The translations under genes were made by a program, and so were the position numbers. This document shows positions 38,209 through 55,200 of a stretch of 64,000 nucleotides of DNA, in pieces (position 1 is the first letter of the stretch; the number at the start of each line of letters is the position of its first letter). Source of the stretch: Eleginops maclovinus (taxonomy: Eukaryota; Chordata; Actinopteri; Perciformes; Eleginopidae); contig NC_086368.1 in assembly GCF_036324505.1 (NCBI RefSeq), positions 13,550,921 through 13,614,920 on the forward strand. Direction: 5' to 3'. The notes beneath the pieces were generated by a model that had not been told where the DNA came from, did not search any database, and worked only from the letters and a program-made list of their open reading frames with translations.

Positions 38209-39025
38209 GCGAAACAGAGAGAAGAAGGGACTACTTAAAGCTCTGCAGTTCTCTAACTGGGTCTTCCTAACCAACAATGGTCTCCCCTCGTGCTCTTAAA
38301 TTGATTTTGAACTAGTATGTGCGTCAGTAATGGGTGTTCAGTCAAAGAGAATGCTGCTTTTTGGGGAGAAGTGAGAGGTGTTTGATGAAAGCTATAATAT
38401 AACCACTGCAACCACTGTGTTCCTCAGAGAAACACTTAAACACAGATACTAACAAAGTAAGGGTCCTCCATTTCTTTTTATCGTGTATTAAATACATAAA
38501 CAGCAAGTACGAGCCTCTGATGTTACTCTGTTTTGGTAGTGAATATTACAAAACATTTTGTTTGACAATACATGTACTGTTCTTAAAAAGTGAGTCATTG
38601 CCCTGAAGTGTTGTGTTATTACATGTCTAACTGTGTGCTTGTAAAAGTTGTGAAAGTTTATCATTAAATGTGTATTTTTTAGAGTGAAATATGAATTGGA
38701 AATGGATAAATGCAGTATGACAGAGTGTAGCAAAAGCTGAAAGGTGCAAATAAATAACAGTTTGGATTTTCTGTCAGAGTACAGTAGATGAAGAATTTAG
38801 ACTGTGTGTATGCTTGTGGAGTAAACGTTTTATAATTTAATTTATGTAAAGACCAAGTACATGGTAAGGTTAAAAAAAGGACAAAAAACAAAGCATGTTT
38901 GTTGTTTATTTGTAGATTTTAAAATAATTATCTTTTGTGTTTGAATTTTGAAGGGGCATGGCACTTGTTACCTGGATCTGTACATACCTGTTGATAGAAG
39001 TAAATAAATGTGTTTGATACAAAAC
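38209..39025 (+). other. tmem198b: tmem198b 3' UTR
   Basis: Non-coding, AT-rich. AATAAA occurs within TAAATAAATG at 39001-39010, suggesting an end near 39025; an earlier AATAAA near 38749 could give a shorter form. Confidence 0.55.
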
Positions 39026-40177
39026 TGTTTTTTAGTTATTGATCGAGTCACTGTTTGTCTTTTTGAGCTCTTAGCAACACTGCCAGCATTACTCAACAGA
39101 ATTTGAGAAGGATTTCCTACCATGCAACTGGTTGGGTTGCCATGGAGCCTCCACATTTTTTTGGCATATAAAACAATGTGAGCCTTTCATCAAAATGAAC
39201 GATAAATATTTTTCTATTGTTTTTCGGGAATGTTGAGCCAATTTTCTGGTGAAAGGGAACTGCAATTGAAAGGGTAATTATGAGAGTAGACTGTCTTGTT
39301 TTATTGTAAAAAAAAAAATACATTGTGGCTTTTAAAAAATCAGAACACAAATGTTTGTCACGTTATTCCTCACAAGTGAGTGTGACTCATAAGATACTGG
39401 AGGTGTTTTTATGGAGCGGTGAATAACTTTTTTAAATGTACATGAATGGTTACACTAATGTCTGAAAAGAGAGCGCACGCTCCCATCTTCATATTACATT
39501 TTACTGAAAAATATTAACACACATAATTCAACACACATGTTGGAAAAAATGCAGAAGGCCTCCTTTGATTTCGCCCTGAGATCATACAAAAGATTACATA
39601 ATATTGGCAGTCACAAAAACACATTTGTGCTCATGAAGTCAGCCTCACAAAAATCAACGCAGGGCTGAGGAGAAGCCTGGTTTAAATCAGGTCCAGTAAA
39701 AATAAAATCAATCCCCAAGTTCATTATAGTTTTTTTAAAGTATCCCTTTACCCACAAAACGACAATTTGTATCAGATACTCAACTACACTGTGTTACCTT
39801 GAAAAAAACCTCATCCAAAAACATGGCCATGTTAACAGCAGCATTAACATCTGCTTCACAAACACGTGGCATTATTGAAAATACATGTGAGGCAATCCGG
39901 CAAATAAATGAGACTTGCATTATATATATACACTTTTCTGAGAGATTGTAAATGGATCTGATAGTTTTGCACATTGAATTCATGAAGAATTGTGAGTGTG
40001 AGAAAAGGCATGAGAGAAAAACGTTTTCTTGAAGAATTGGAGGTAACACGTTGAGTATTTGAGATACCAATAATGATTTAGGTGGGAATTGATTCTTCAC
40101 ATGGTAGATGATAATTCATCATCAAACATTGGCTGTGTGGAACCTCTTGATACATGCTGCCCCCTGATGGTCGCCCC
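39026..40177 (-). other. Region between converging tmem198b and mmp19 3' ends
   Basis: It contains the mmp19 3' UTR on the minus strand. The nearest minus-strand AATAAA I find is at 39304-39299, which would give a 3' UTR of about 900 bases; that end is tentative. No gene is supported; an open frame at 39780-40100 lies within this UTR and matches nothing known. Confidence 0.45.
40157..40170 (-). promoter_or_regulatory. CTCF-like motif in reverse orientation
   Basis: On the minus strand CCATCAGGGGGCAG fits CCASYAGRKGGCRS with one mismatch. It lies just past the mmp19 stop codon in its 3' UTR, next to a second G-rich TAGGGGGCG block at 40171-40181. It is a motif match only. Confidence 0.35.
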
Positions 40178-44820
<4,643 letters not shown>

Positions 44821-44980
44821 ATTCAAGTTTTCATCAAAAGTTTCTGTTCCCAATCACTCTGTGCTGATGCTGAGAGCCTGAAACGCTCAGCAGATTCTCA
44901 CAGCAACAACAGACTGTGTTTGTTCTCTCAGCGCTGCAGCAGTTTTAAACTCAGCCCGGCAGGCATGTGAGTCAGCCCTG
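44821..44980 (-). promoter_or_regulatory. mmp19: mmp19 promoter: AP-1 site next to a TATA-like box
   Basis: A perfect AP-1 site (TGAGTCA, 44968-44974; TGACTCA on the coding strand) sits about 20 bases upstream of a TTTAAA TATA-like box at 44944-44949. This predicts transcription starting near 44915 and a leader of about 95 bases. A proximal AP-1 site beside a TATA box is the classic arrangement of inducible MMP promoters. Confidence 0.6.
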
Positions 44981-45689
44981 TGGCTTTGATGATCCATCTC
45001 TGAAGAATGACGATTACTCCAGCGGCCAGTTCGCCTCCTGCCAACAAGTCTGCTGTTAAACTGTACAGCTGTTCAGATGTGGAGCTGTACAAATGATCCC
45101 ACACTCACTTTATAGGTTCAAGCTACCGTTACACTCTCTTAAGAAGTCTTTCACCATGAAAGAAACTATCACTATAACAACTTTAATATTACTCCTCGTT
45201 GGTCATTAGGTTTGTTGTTGATTCCCTGGTGTCAATACAGAACTCAATGTCCTACAGGTATGTATCAAATGCAGTTCAATTATGGGCCTAAACCACAAAA
45301 GGTGCCTTATGAATTCCTGTTGTCCCCACATCTATCTCATCCAGGAAAAATATTTATGTTTACTACTCAAACACAAATTGAGCCATCATTGGACCCATCC
45401 ACACTGACAGGTGACAAAGGACAGATCAACAACATGTTATCCCTTTGTGTAAAACAAATGGGATTTAAAGACATATATATGCCTTACACCACTTTGTTTA
45501 ATATTATCAAATTTAAGTAAAAAATGTAAAGTCGATCCCAAGGCAACCAACAGAGAGTTCTTATTATTATAATTGTTATTATTTAAGGTAATTTACTTGG
45601 TTTTACAGTCCACACATTTACAAATTCAGTCTTGTCCCTGTCAAGTGGCCAGAAAACACGACAAATATTACGTTTATGCCAGATGTGTT

Positions 45690-45756
45690 TAGCAGCTTAT
45701 AAAAATAAAAATAAAATCCCAGTTTGGGATTAATAAAGTATTTCGGATTCTGATTG
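45690..45756 (+). mobile_element. LINE (CR1/Rex-like) 3' tail
   Basis: CCCAGTTTGGGATTAATAAA followed by GTATTTCGGATTCTGATT is the recurrent 3' terminus of CR1/Rex-like fish LINEs. Only the tail is recognisable. Confidence 0.5.
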
Positions 45757-46403
45757 TGTGATATTTCTACCACCTAGATTTAAGTAAAATTCTTAAGTAT
45801 TAGAGTTCAATATAGTTAAGGTTATCAAAACAATTAGAAATGCAACCTTATGATTGTTTTTATTGTATATATGATGGCACATAATCAGAAACTTGAGCCA
45901 AAGAAGCAAACATGTGTGAGCCTTAAACACAAGTATTATTCATCCTTGTAGTAATAAAGGCAGAAAAAGGAAAACAAAGCGTTGTTGGAGAAACCTCCGT
46001 CAGCAGGAACTTTTTTTTTTACTATTTCTGATTTGGCTTACTTCATTCCTGATTGTTGCATTGTCAGGTTTTTAATACATTTATATCAGTTTGTAGTTGT
46101 GTAGATTTTATAAAGATATCATTTTAAACCCAAAGCAACATTAAAGTCTACAGAATTCAAAATTCTAAAGTTGTGGATGATGGAAGCGTGTCTCACACTG
46201 TGAACACTTGAAACTGTATTGGGACATTTGTACGTTATATTTACAAAATGTGGATAGGACGACAGAAGGCAGTATGTGTGGTTCTTCTGGTGAATACATG
46301 TTACAGCAGCATTAGCATCATGTTACAGCAGGGCAGCTGGTATCGAGACGAGAGTGAAGGATGGTACATCCTCAAACTTTATCCTGAGGCAACATACCAA
46401 CAA

Positions 46404-46440
46404 TATATTTTATCTTGAATCAAATTCAAGATAAAATGTA
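46404..46440. repeat. Perfect hairpin-forming inverted repeat
   Basis: The arms ATTTTATCTTGAAT (46407-46420) and ATTCAAGATAAAAT (46424-46437) are exact reverse complements separated by CAA; pairing extends a few bases further with one G-T pair. No gene or mobile-element context explains it. Confidence 0.85.
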
Positions 46441-48419
46441 TAGAAGATAAAGAACTCAAATTCTGTCTATAATACAGGAAACCAACTCCTAATGTTTGAG
46501 GCCCTTTGGAATTCATGTAAGAAATCGCATTAAACTAAGAGTCAATCATAGAAACAATAAGTTTGGCTATTTACTGTATATTTCTTTGATCATCTTTCCA
46601 GTCTACATGCTGCACATTCCTCACTGTATCACGACGTACCACACAGAGAGATGAAGCCAAAGTGCCTTGGTTTGCATTTACCACCAATGTGACACAATCC
46701 TCTTTATTTGCTGAAGTAGAGAGAAATAAAACCAAGAGCCATCTGTTTCCTTTCTATTATATTGTGTCATTGTTGTGAAAGTATTGCAAGTAGACAACGA
46801 AGAAATAAAGGAACAAAAAGGAGGAACAAGAGAAATGTGGGAGTACAGTAAAGGCAATTTTTGATGCAAACAATATCTGAAACTCCACTCTCTATGTTCG
46901 AGTGAACAACGGGTAAACAGAGAATGATATCACTTGGTCGAAAAGATTCACTTTATTCTTCAAATCTTTAATGTCTCATCTTCTACTAAAGTTAGCGGAT
47001 ATGTCTTTATTTATATTTTGCAGACATTGCTTCCCCTCCCTTTCCGTCATTTCTCCTAAAACTTAGTGAGTAGTGCATGGTTGCCCCCCATTGCACATAC
47101 TCATAGCAACGTGAGAAGTCTGAAACCAACAAAATAACTAAATCTCTCAGTATGAGTTGACTGTCCGATCACATAAATGTTTTTTTCTTTTCGATGCAAT
47201 TCTGCTTACTGGATTTTTCGGCATTGTGACTCAGAGACAGATCACACTGACCAGTTTAAAATAAACAGGATTTCCAAACATCTTCCCCGCTGGGTCACAA
47301 GCTACAGGATGCTTATAAACAAATGAGTCTCGCAGTATTCATCATGCATGGAAAGTTCTGGTATATATCTGGTTTGATTATATGAAGTCGGAGAAAACAT
47401 AATGCAGGAGAGCATCCTTTATCTGCTTAATCCATGGCCAAAAAATCACTTGAATATAGGATAGTTTATTGTGGTTTCGACTTCTCAGAATACAAGGGAT
47501 TAGACTACACATGTTATCTTTTTTTATGCATCCTTTCAAACTCCAAATCATATGTCCTGACAGGACAGTTCATCTTTTCAAATGAACGTGTCCTCCATTC
47601 CTCCCTCCTGTTCACTTTCCTACCAGCTGCAATATCTTTTTTCAGAGGTCTGTCTGACTCACTTCATATCCTGTTTCCTCTCTTAACACTTTAAGGAATC
47701 ACTTTGTAAATCAAGACTTAAAAAGAGACTGCAGAGATGTCCGCAAAAAATAACTGCCTCCTGATGTTGAGCAAAGCAAACTTCCGCTTTAAAATAAAGT
47801 ATCACCAACATGTGAAAGTCATGATTTACCCAAAGCTTTAGAACGCTAACCTTAGGTGACCCAGACTTCAGAACAAACCAACAAAGAACACACTGGTAAA
47901 GATGAAACCTTATCAGTCCCACAACTCAAGCAGTTTTCTAGTTTGTGAGCAAAACTACAAGGGGATCTGATACTATAAATAACATTTAGTAATGCAATGT
48001 TCCTTATTACATTAACCCTTGAAGAAGAAAAATCTGATTAAACACATTTTATTAAAAACAGTGGTTTAACTGCCAGTAAGGATCTCCAGTAACAATTATT
48101 TTCACCAAAAATAAATATTTATTCTATTTCCTGATATATCCTTTCTTTTTTAGAAGTAAAACAGGAAAAAATAAACACTATTTTCTGCTATTTTTGTATT
48201 AATAGATACTTTAATGACTGATTTTGAAAATAGATGGGGATTGTTTTCTTTGGATCAACCATTTGTTGCAGCTCTAAAATGTAGTTGAATTTATTTTTAA
48301 CTAATGTCTTAAACTTAAAATAAGAGAACTGTCCTTTGTTTCCATTTGCTGTTATAATAATTAGTGCTGTACGACATTTTACCTTTTTGCACTCAGCAAC
48401 AACGGACTCAAGAGAAGTA

Positions 48420-49280
48420 TGTCAGTGTAAAATTAGAGCTCTTTATTTATCATCTTCAACAATAATGTACATTTTACACAAAACACAGTGTAGTCTAAAC
48501 TGTGGTCAAGATGTGCCCTTCTTCTGCAGTGTGGAGCAGTGTCGTAGTATAAACACAGCTGCACCTGAGCTGCAGCTCCACAGTGAGGCGTGGTGCTTCA
48601 TACAGACTGAGAAACGGAGGAGAGCAGCTCCCCTGACTGAACGGTGGATGATCTACGGCACCGACCTCTGCTTCCTTTAAGCTATACTCAAACTTTTCCC
48701 ATAAAAAAAGTTATTAAATAGTTTGTTCACAAGGTCACAATGCCACAGCTACGGATAAAACATGCTCCCAAATGATTTTCGTGTCAGTTCTAGTCTTAAG
48801 TAAAGTGAAAATGCTGTAACTGTAATATAAAGCATTTAAATAATGACTTTATAATACACTTAAAATGTGTTTACATTTCAATTAGATATCATAAAATTAT
48901 TTTAAATAACGTTTTAAATGATGATGCTTGTTAACCACACAATTAATTCAACCCTTGCAATATACCAATAACAAAAATACATAGAAAAATGTTTACTTTT
49001 CTAAAAGATCAGAAAATTAACATGTTCCCCTTAAGACCAAAGTGTAAGTGGATCAACAATCGATAAAACTGGACATGTTTTGGTAAATTTAAGCCTTTAG
49101 CTTTGTTCCAGGTTAACACAAATCTCAAGAGCAACACAATTGCATAAATACTTCAAAGCTTTGCATCTATGAAACTGTACTTTCCTCCGTCACTTTCTGT
49201 GCTGAGTATAAGTGACGGATTTAAATAACAGTTTCAAGTGTAAACCATTTGGATTCTGAAAACGGATGAAAGCACTGAGT
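48420..49280 (-). other. suox: suox 3' UTR (inferred)
   Basis: On the minus strand, the first AATAAA after the suox stop codon is at 48447-48442, giving a 3' UTR of about 850 bases. The GC-richer segment 48510-48665 inside it has an open frame on the opposite strand, but that is more simply explained as UTR sequence. Confidence 0.5.
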
Positions 49281-52200
49281 CTATTCCTCGTTATTATCTT
49301 CTCTGATCACTACCTTCACTCTGTGCCAGGCGTTACTCAGCACGCCCCTCAGGTTCCAGATGGGAGGAACAGTGTCTGGCTGCATGTTGTAACTGTTGTC
49401 AACCGCCTTGCAAACTATCTCCAGCTCCTGAGCCTCTGCAGGAAGAGGAGCCGTCACCTCCCACAGCTTCCAGGCCCAGGCTCGTCCCGGTGGGGGTGAT
49501 GGTTCAGGTGCTTGTCCCTTCTCGCTGCTCCTCAGCTGGGCCACCTGCCACGTCTTCCCACCATCCAGAGAAACATCGACACGCACCACCTCTCTGCCCC
49601 CGCCACTCCAGGCGTAGCCCTTCACGGTCACCTCTTCTGAACTGCGATCCACCACAGCCCCGTCTGTCGGCACGGTGATGGCCGACTGGATGGGTAGCTC
49701 TTGAATGGCTGGAGCGGACTTGAAATCCACCGTGTCCCAGTCCGTCCCGGGGGAGAAGCCCTTGTAGTCGTTCTGCTGCCAGTGGCTGGTGCTTTCTTCT
49801 GCACTCACTATGATTTTCCCCAGCCACTTCACATTGCGTGCGCCCACTGTGCCTGGCACCACAGCACGCACTGGGTAGCCGTGGTCGGCGGGAATATCCT
49901 GGCCGTTCATTTCATAAGCCAGCAGCACGTCGCCTTCCTCATTAACGGCCTTGTTTAGAGGGATGGAAGCCCCATATGTCGTCCCGCTCACATCTTTATC
50001 CAGTCCTTCAAACTGAACATGGAAAGCCCTCTGAGCCACATCGGGCGAGTAACCAGCGGCCAGCAGCACATCCCTTAGCCTCGCCCCGCCCCATGTAGCA
50101 TTACTGATTGCAGCAATGCCCCAGTTCAGCCCTTTCACCTGCTTCACCTTATTCATCTCAGAGCGGCGGTTACCGGCACACTGCAACGTGGCTGTGATTG
50201 TGTGTTTGGGGAATCGAGTCTTCAACTCCTCCAAAGAAAGCGTCAGGACTCCTCCAGGTAGCCCCTCTACGTGCAGTTGATATGAAGCAGCATCCACCTG
50301 AGGGACAGGCAGGTGGTTCCTTTTGAAGAAAATAGCAGAGGGGGTGATGAAGCTGTCAGAGAGGAGCTCAGGAGGAGGCTCTGCGTTGAAGGGCTTCAGA
50401 TTGTTGATGTGCAGGGCGGGATGGCGCTCAGGGTCAGTAGAGTAAGGGTCTGATGTCTTGATAGCCTTCTGCTTCTTCACATCTTCTGCACTCAGCTCCC
50501 CAACCTTATGTCGAACACAGAGGAAAGTTTGATTTGACCACAAAGGACTGATGCTATGAATATACTATCACATATTTTCAGCAGAAAAAGGTCCAAGACA
50601 CTCTTATGGCGAACAGTTGAAAAGTCTTTGATCAAACGTTTTTTTTGTGCAAAGATTTGATGAAACATATATAATGTTTGTACACTTAGAGCTTTGTTAA
50701 AACCCCATGTGTATGAGCACAGGCAAGCCTTGTTCAGGGTGCTTGTTTATACATTTTATCATTAAATATCCTGATCCAATCTTATTAAAGGCTTTTAAAA
50801 GTGTATCCAGATGAGTGCCTTGGATTTTCCATCTTTAAAGAGAGCTGTGTTTGTTTAGGAAACTGCACAACAAAAACATGAGCAGAGTGTTTTTTATTCT
50901 AATGACAGCTTGAAGAGTGCCAGTATTTAGCCTACAGCAGCTCCTCAGTATATAGTATGCAGTAGACCTTTTCATGTGTCTTCTGCAACAGACAAAAATA
51001 AAGGAAAATTTCATTTCAGGATGAATTCAACATCCCCTGCTTAGCAGCTGCCGTATATTGGCATTTATCTCGTTTTTTATTTCTCAAAGAAACAGCAAAA
51101 ATGTTTAATGAATTAGTTTAGTAGATATATGCTTAAGGAGATGTTATTGTAAGGTGTATTGTGGCTTAAAAACAATTGAGTATCCGGTCCCTGTGTCAAT
51201 AAACGGTGATGGATGGAAGTGATAGACTGTACAAAAATAGTATAGTTTATACCATTTTTTTTTCTCTGGCTCATAAATTTGGAATTTTATGTTACATTGT
51301 TAAAATCTGTATGCAGGGACGGTTAACAGTTGACGTATTGAGTATATTTTAGCTGCAAGTGTCAGACTAACCAACATTGGCTACAGTGTTTGCTGCTGGT
51401 GGCTTTGAGATGAACGCCCTGTCTGATGAAACTTGTTCCACCCAGTGAAATTCCATCCTGCCTATAGTTCACTGGTTTTATAGTTAATATTCTGCGGTTC
51501 TTTTGATGTATAGTCATTACTCTTTTTCAATCTTACTCATGGTTTTAGAGGATAGCTGTGTCCTTTTTTTAACAATTTGGTTTGAACAGTTTTTCGCAAA
51601 ATAGAAAGTGTTTAAAGGTTTTTATATTTAACTAAATGAGTGTAATTTAGGTTATTTATCAACACAAACCAAGAGGAGGCCCACCTTATACTCTGAGAGC
51701 ATTTCCAGCACATGTTCCTGGTTGTGTACAGCGTACAGCGCCCAGAAAGGTTCAAGAGCTCCCCCTGCTGCCAGCAAGATTTTATCCCCTCCAGGGTGCA
51801 TGGCCACAAACTCAGTGATGTCGTAGACGCCTCCTTTGTATGTGACCCAGACACCATCTTCCAGGGAGCGGTGAGTCGTGACCTCCTCCTGACTGATGAT
51901 AGGAAAGGCTGAGGTCTTCTCTATGGTCTGCACTGTGATGGAGTCTTGCTGCTCAGCCTGCACAGGAGAGGAAAGAGGAGAAATTAATTGTGTGATCCTT
52001 TAAAAAATTGAAACAGAAGACATCTTGCTTAGTACAACTGTGATTGAGAGGTCATTTGAATTGGTTTGCAATTACTGTGTTACTTTAAATATTTGTCCAT
52101 TTTTATGCCTCTGGTTTTATAGCGGCAACAGCAGGGTTTGTTCTCATGTTTGCACATGGCGATGGAACTGTGCTAGGTGTGTTTAACCTGCCGCTATGAT

Positions 52201-55200
52201 TATCTTTTACGGCTATCCCTGTTATCTGAACCGCCTCTTGGAGGATTTACAGACTGAAAGCAATGTTACATTATACTGAAACCTTAGCAGAACAATATAA
52301 TAAACTCTAGGTAGATACAAGGGAGCTAATTTAGTATATGGTATGATAAATCGAACTAAAATAAATATGGATTAAGTCTTATATTAAGTAAAAAACACAA
52401 TCCTATTTAGAAAAATATTATAGGAAAACACCAAAACTAATATCGTTTTGAGTATGTGGGTGACATACTCCAGTCAGAAGAGGAGCGCAGAGATTCAGCA
52501 GATTGTTTGCTCTGAACACGTGGCTCTCAACTGCCTGTACTGAACATACTGTCCATTTTATTGACAATTTTAACTTTTTCTGGGACCGCAGACATCTTTT
52601 TAAGGCATATGGACTTTGTAAGTCAGTAGTAAAATTGTTTATTTCTAACACATTCAACTGCCTGCATCATCAATCTGCTCCCTATGCCAAGGACACGCAA
52701 CAAGAGGAATCAAAACAGGAGAAAGACACAACACAGTGCATAGAAAACCTTGAAGACCAATCACTCCACCTGCCTGAGGACAGTCGTGATTATGGGAGAC
52801 CTATGAGACAAAAGGAGGGGTCTCGACTGCCACCCATCCCGCTTATCAATGCCTTTGAGGATACTCTCCCTTCAACACCCAAAAGGCCATCCAGCTTTCT
52901 GAGCCCAGACTCCGCCAACCAGTAGCTCAGGGACTGCATACGCTCCTGCCTGAAGGTGGTTCAGGAGATTCGCAAGCAGACCCCCGTCCCTATACTACAA
53001 TCACCGAAGCAGACACGTGCACCAGCTCTAACTGATATGTGCTGGGTCCAGGCTCAAGGGAGTATGGCACTCTCAAATCTATCCAGAACATGCCGGGACC
53101 CTGCCTGCCAATAGCTTTGCCGATATCTGTGTTGATAGGTTATAGATTAAGAACGGTGAATCAGCTTAGAAACAGAAAGCGCTCAACTGTTAGTGTGAAT
53201 TAATCAAATTTAGCTGCGATTCCACGTCAGTCACAGCTTGTCACACACAATCAGACGGATAGTGTATTCAACAAGCTGAAACAAGCTGTATTAAATGTCA
53301 GATCATTAGCAGGACAGACATTTTTAATCAATGATTTTATCACCAAGCACAATCTGGATTTTATGTTTTTAACTGAAACTTGGATAGACCAAAATAACAA
53401 CGCAGCTGTTCTTATCGAATCAAATTTCTGTTCACAAAAATGTTCAAAAAGAAATGACCTCAAAAAAGGTATTTATCTGAAAACACAAGGGAAATGTTTG
53501 TTCAGAATTTTTCTCCCTCACTAGCTCTCGCTAACATCTCAGTAAATGAGCTAGTCGATCATTTTAATTCAAAAATGAAAAATGTCATAGATGCCATTGC
53601 TCCCACTAAGGTAAAGGAGTATGTGGCAAGAACATATCTCCATGGAGAAAAGCCATGAGCGTGAGAACAGAAAAAAAGAGAGTCTAGAAAAGCTGAACGC
53701 AGGTGGAGAAAACCAAATCTCCAGGTTCACTTTGAAATCTATAAAGAAAGACTTGGCTTTTATCATTTGGAATTAAAAATGGGCGCAACAGTCTTTCTTC
53801 TCTGACATCATTGCCAAAAACACAAACAACTCATGTGCCTTGTTTGCTACCATTGAGAGACTAACAAACCCCCCAGTGTCAGTAGCCTCTGAATTTCAAT
53901 CCACTAGGGCCTGCAATGAATTCCTTCTTCACTGACACAATTCAGAAAATCAGACAGGCATTCTGTGTTTCTGTGTCAGGTACAGCAAATGTGTTGTCCT
54001 TGTGTCCACTTAAAATCAATTCAAACACCTTGACACAATTCCATCAGATTAATGATAAAGACCTAGAGGACATTATTCAACATCTGAAGTCCTCCTCCTG
54101 CTGCTCATAGCATGTCCTCAGAGCTACTTCATATAGTAAACTGGTCTCTTCACTCAGGTGTATTTCCACAGGCCCTGAAAACTGTAGTAATTAAACCGCT
54201 CTTAAAAAGGAATAATCTAGACGCTTCAGTAATGAATAATTACAGGCCCATATCAAACCTCCCATTTCGAGGTAAAATCATTGAAAAAGTAGTTTTCAAA
54301 CAACTAAGTAATTTCTTGGATGCAACTGTTTTGATGTGTTCCAGTCAGGCTTTTGACCACACCACAGCACTGAGACTGCTCTTGTTAAGGTCTTCAATTA
54401 CATCCACTTAAACACAGACAGTGGCAGAATCTCAGTGTTAGTATTATTAGATCTCAGCGCTGCATTTAACACTGTTGACCACAACATATTACTAGACTGA
54501 CTAGAACACTGGTTGGGACTTTCGTTCAAAACAACAGCTAACGCCACAAACCTAGGTGTAGTCATGGACTCTGACCTGAATTTCAACAGTCACATTAAAA
54601 CAATCACTAAGTCCGCCTACTATCACCTGAAGGACATATCTAGGATTAAAGGACTAATGTCACAGCAGGATCTAGAAAAACTTGTCCATGCTTTTATCTT
54701 CAGTAGACTGGACTACTGTAACGGTGTCTTTACAGGTCTCACTAAGAAATCCATTAGAAAGCTGCAGCTGATTCAGAATGCTGCTGCTCGAGTCCTCACT
54801 AACACCAAGAGAGTGGATCACATCACTCCAGTTCTGAAGTCTTTACACTGGCTTCCTGTCTGTCAAAGAATTGATTTCGAAGTTCTGCTGCTGGTTTATA
54901 AATCATTGAATGGTTTAGGCCCAAAATACATTTCTGATCTCCTGCTACATTATGAACCATCCAGAACTCTCAGGTCTTCTGGAACGGGTCAACTTTCTGT
55001 CCCCAGAATTAGAACTAAACAAGGAGAAGCAGCGTTCAGTTACTATGCTCCAAATATCTGGAACTAACTCCCAGAACCCTGCAGGTTCGCTGCAACTCTT
55101 ACTACTTTTAAATCCAGGCTGAAAACATTTCTTTTTGCCGCTGCTTTTAAGTGAACTGTTCTGATCTAACATTGCACTGTAACTTTTATTCTGCACTGTA

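Larger units (their letters stand above)
45000..48420. other. Intergenic mmp19-suox
   Basis: No supported gene. It holds a short LINE tail at about 45690-45756, and a perfect 14-bp inverted repeat with a 3-base loop at 46407-46437. Open frames such as 45212-45520 and 47434-47694 show no recognisable similarity. Confidence 0.5.

Noticed and set aside
48336..48680. A 114-residue plus-strand protein downstream of suox
   Set aside because: It overlaps the inferred suox 3' UTR, whose AATAAA on the minus strand lies inside it, and resembles no known family.
49490..49958. Plus-strand and alternative minus-strand frames inside the last suox exon
   Set aside because: They are GC-rich shadows of the molybdopterin-domain exon.
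54112..55067. A host protein-coding gene from the two open frames 54112-54411 and 54513-55067
   Set aside because: Both translate to reverse transcriptase fragments of an L2-type LINE.
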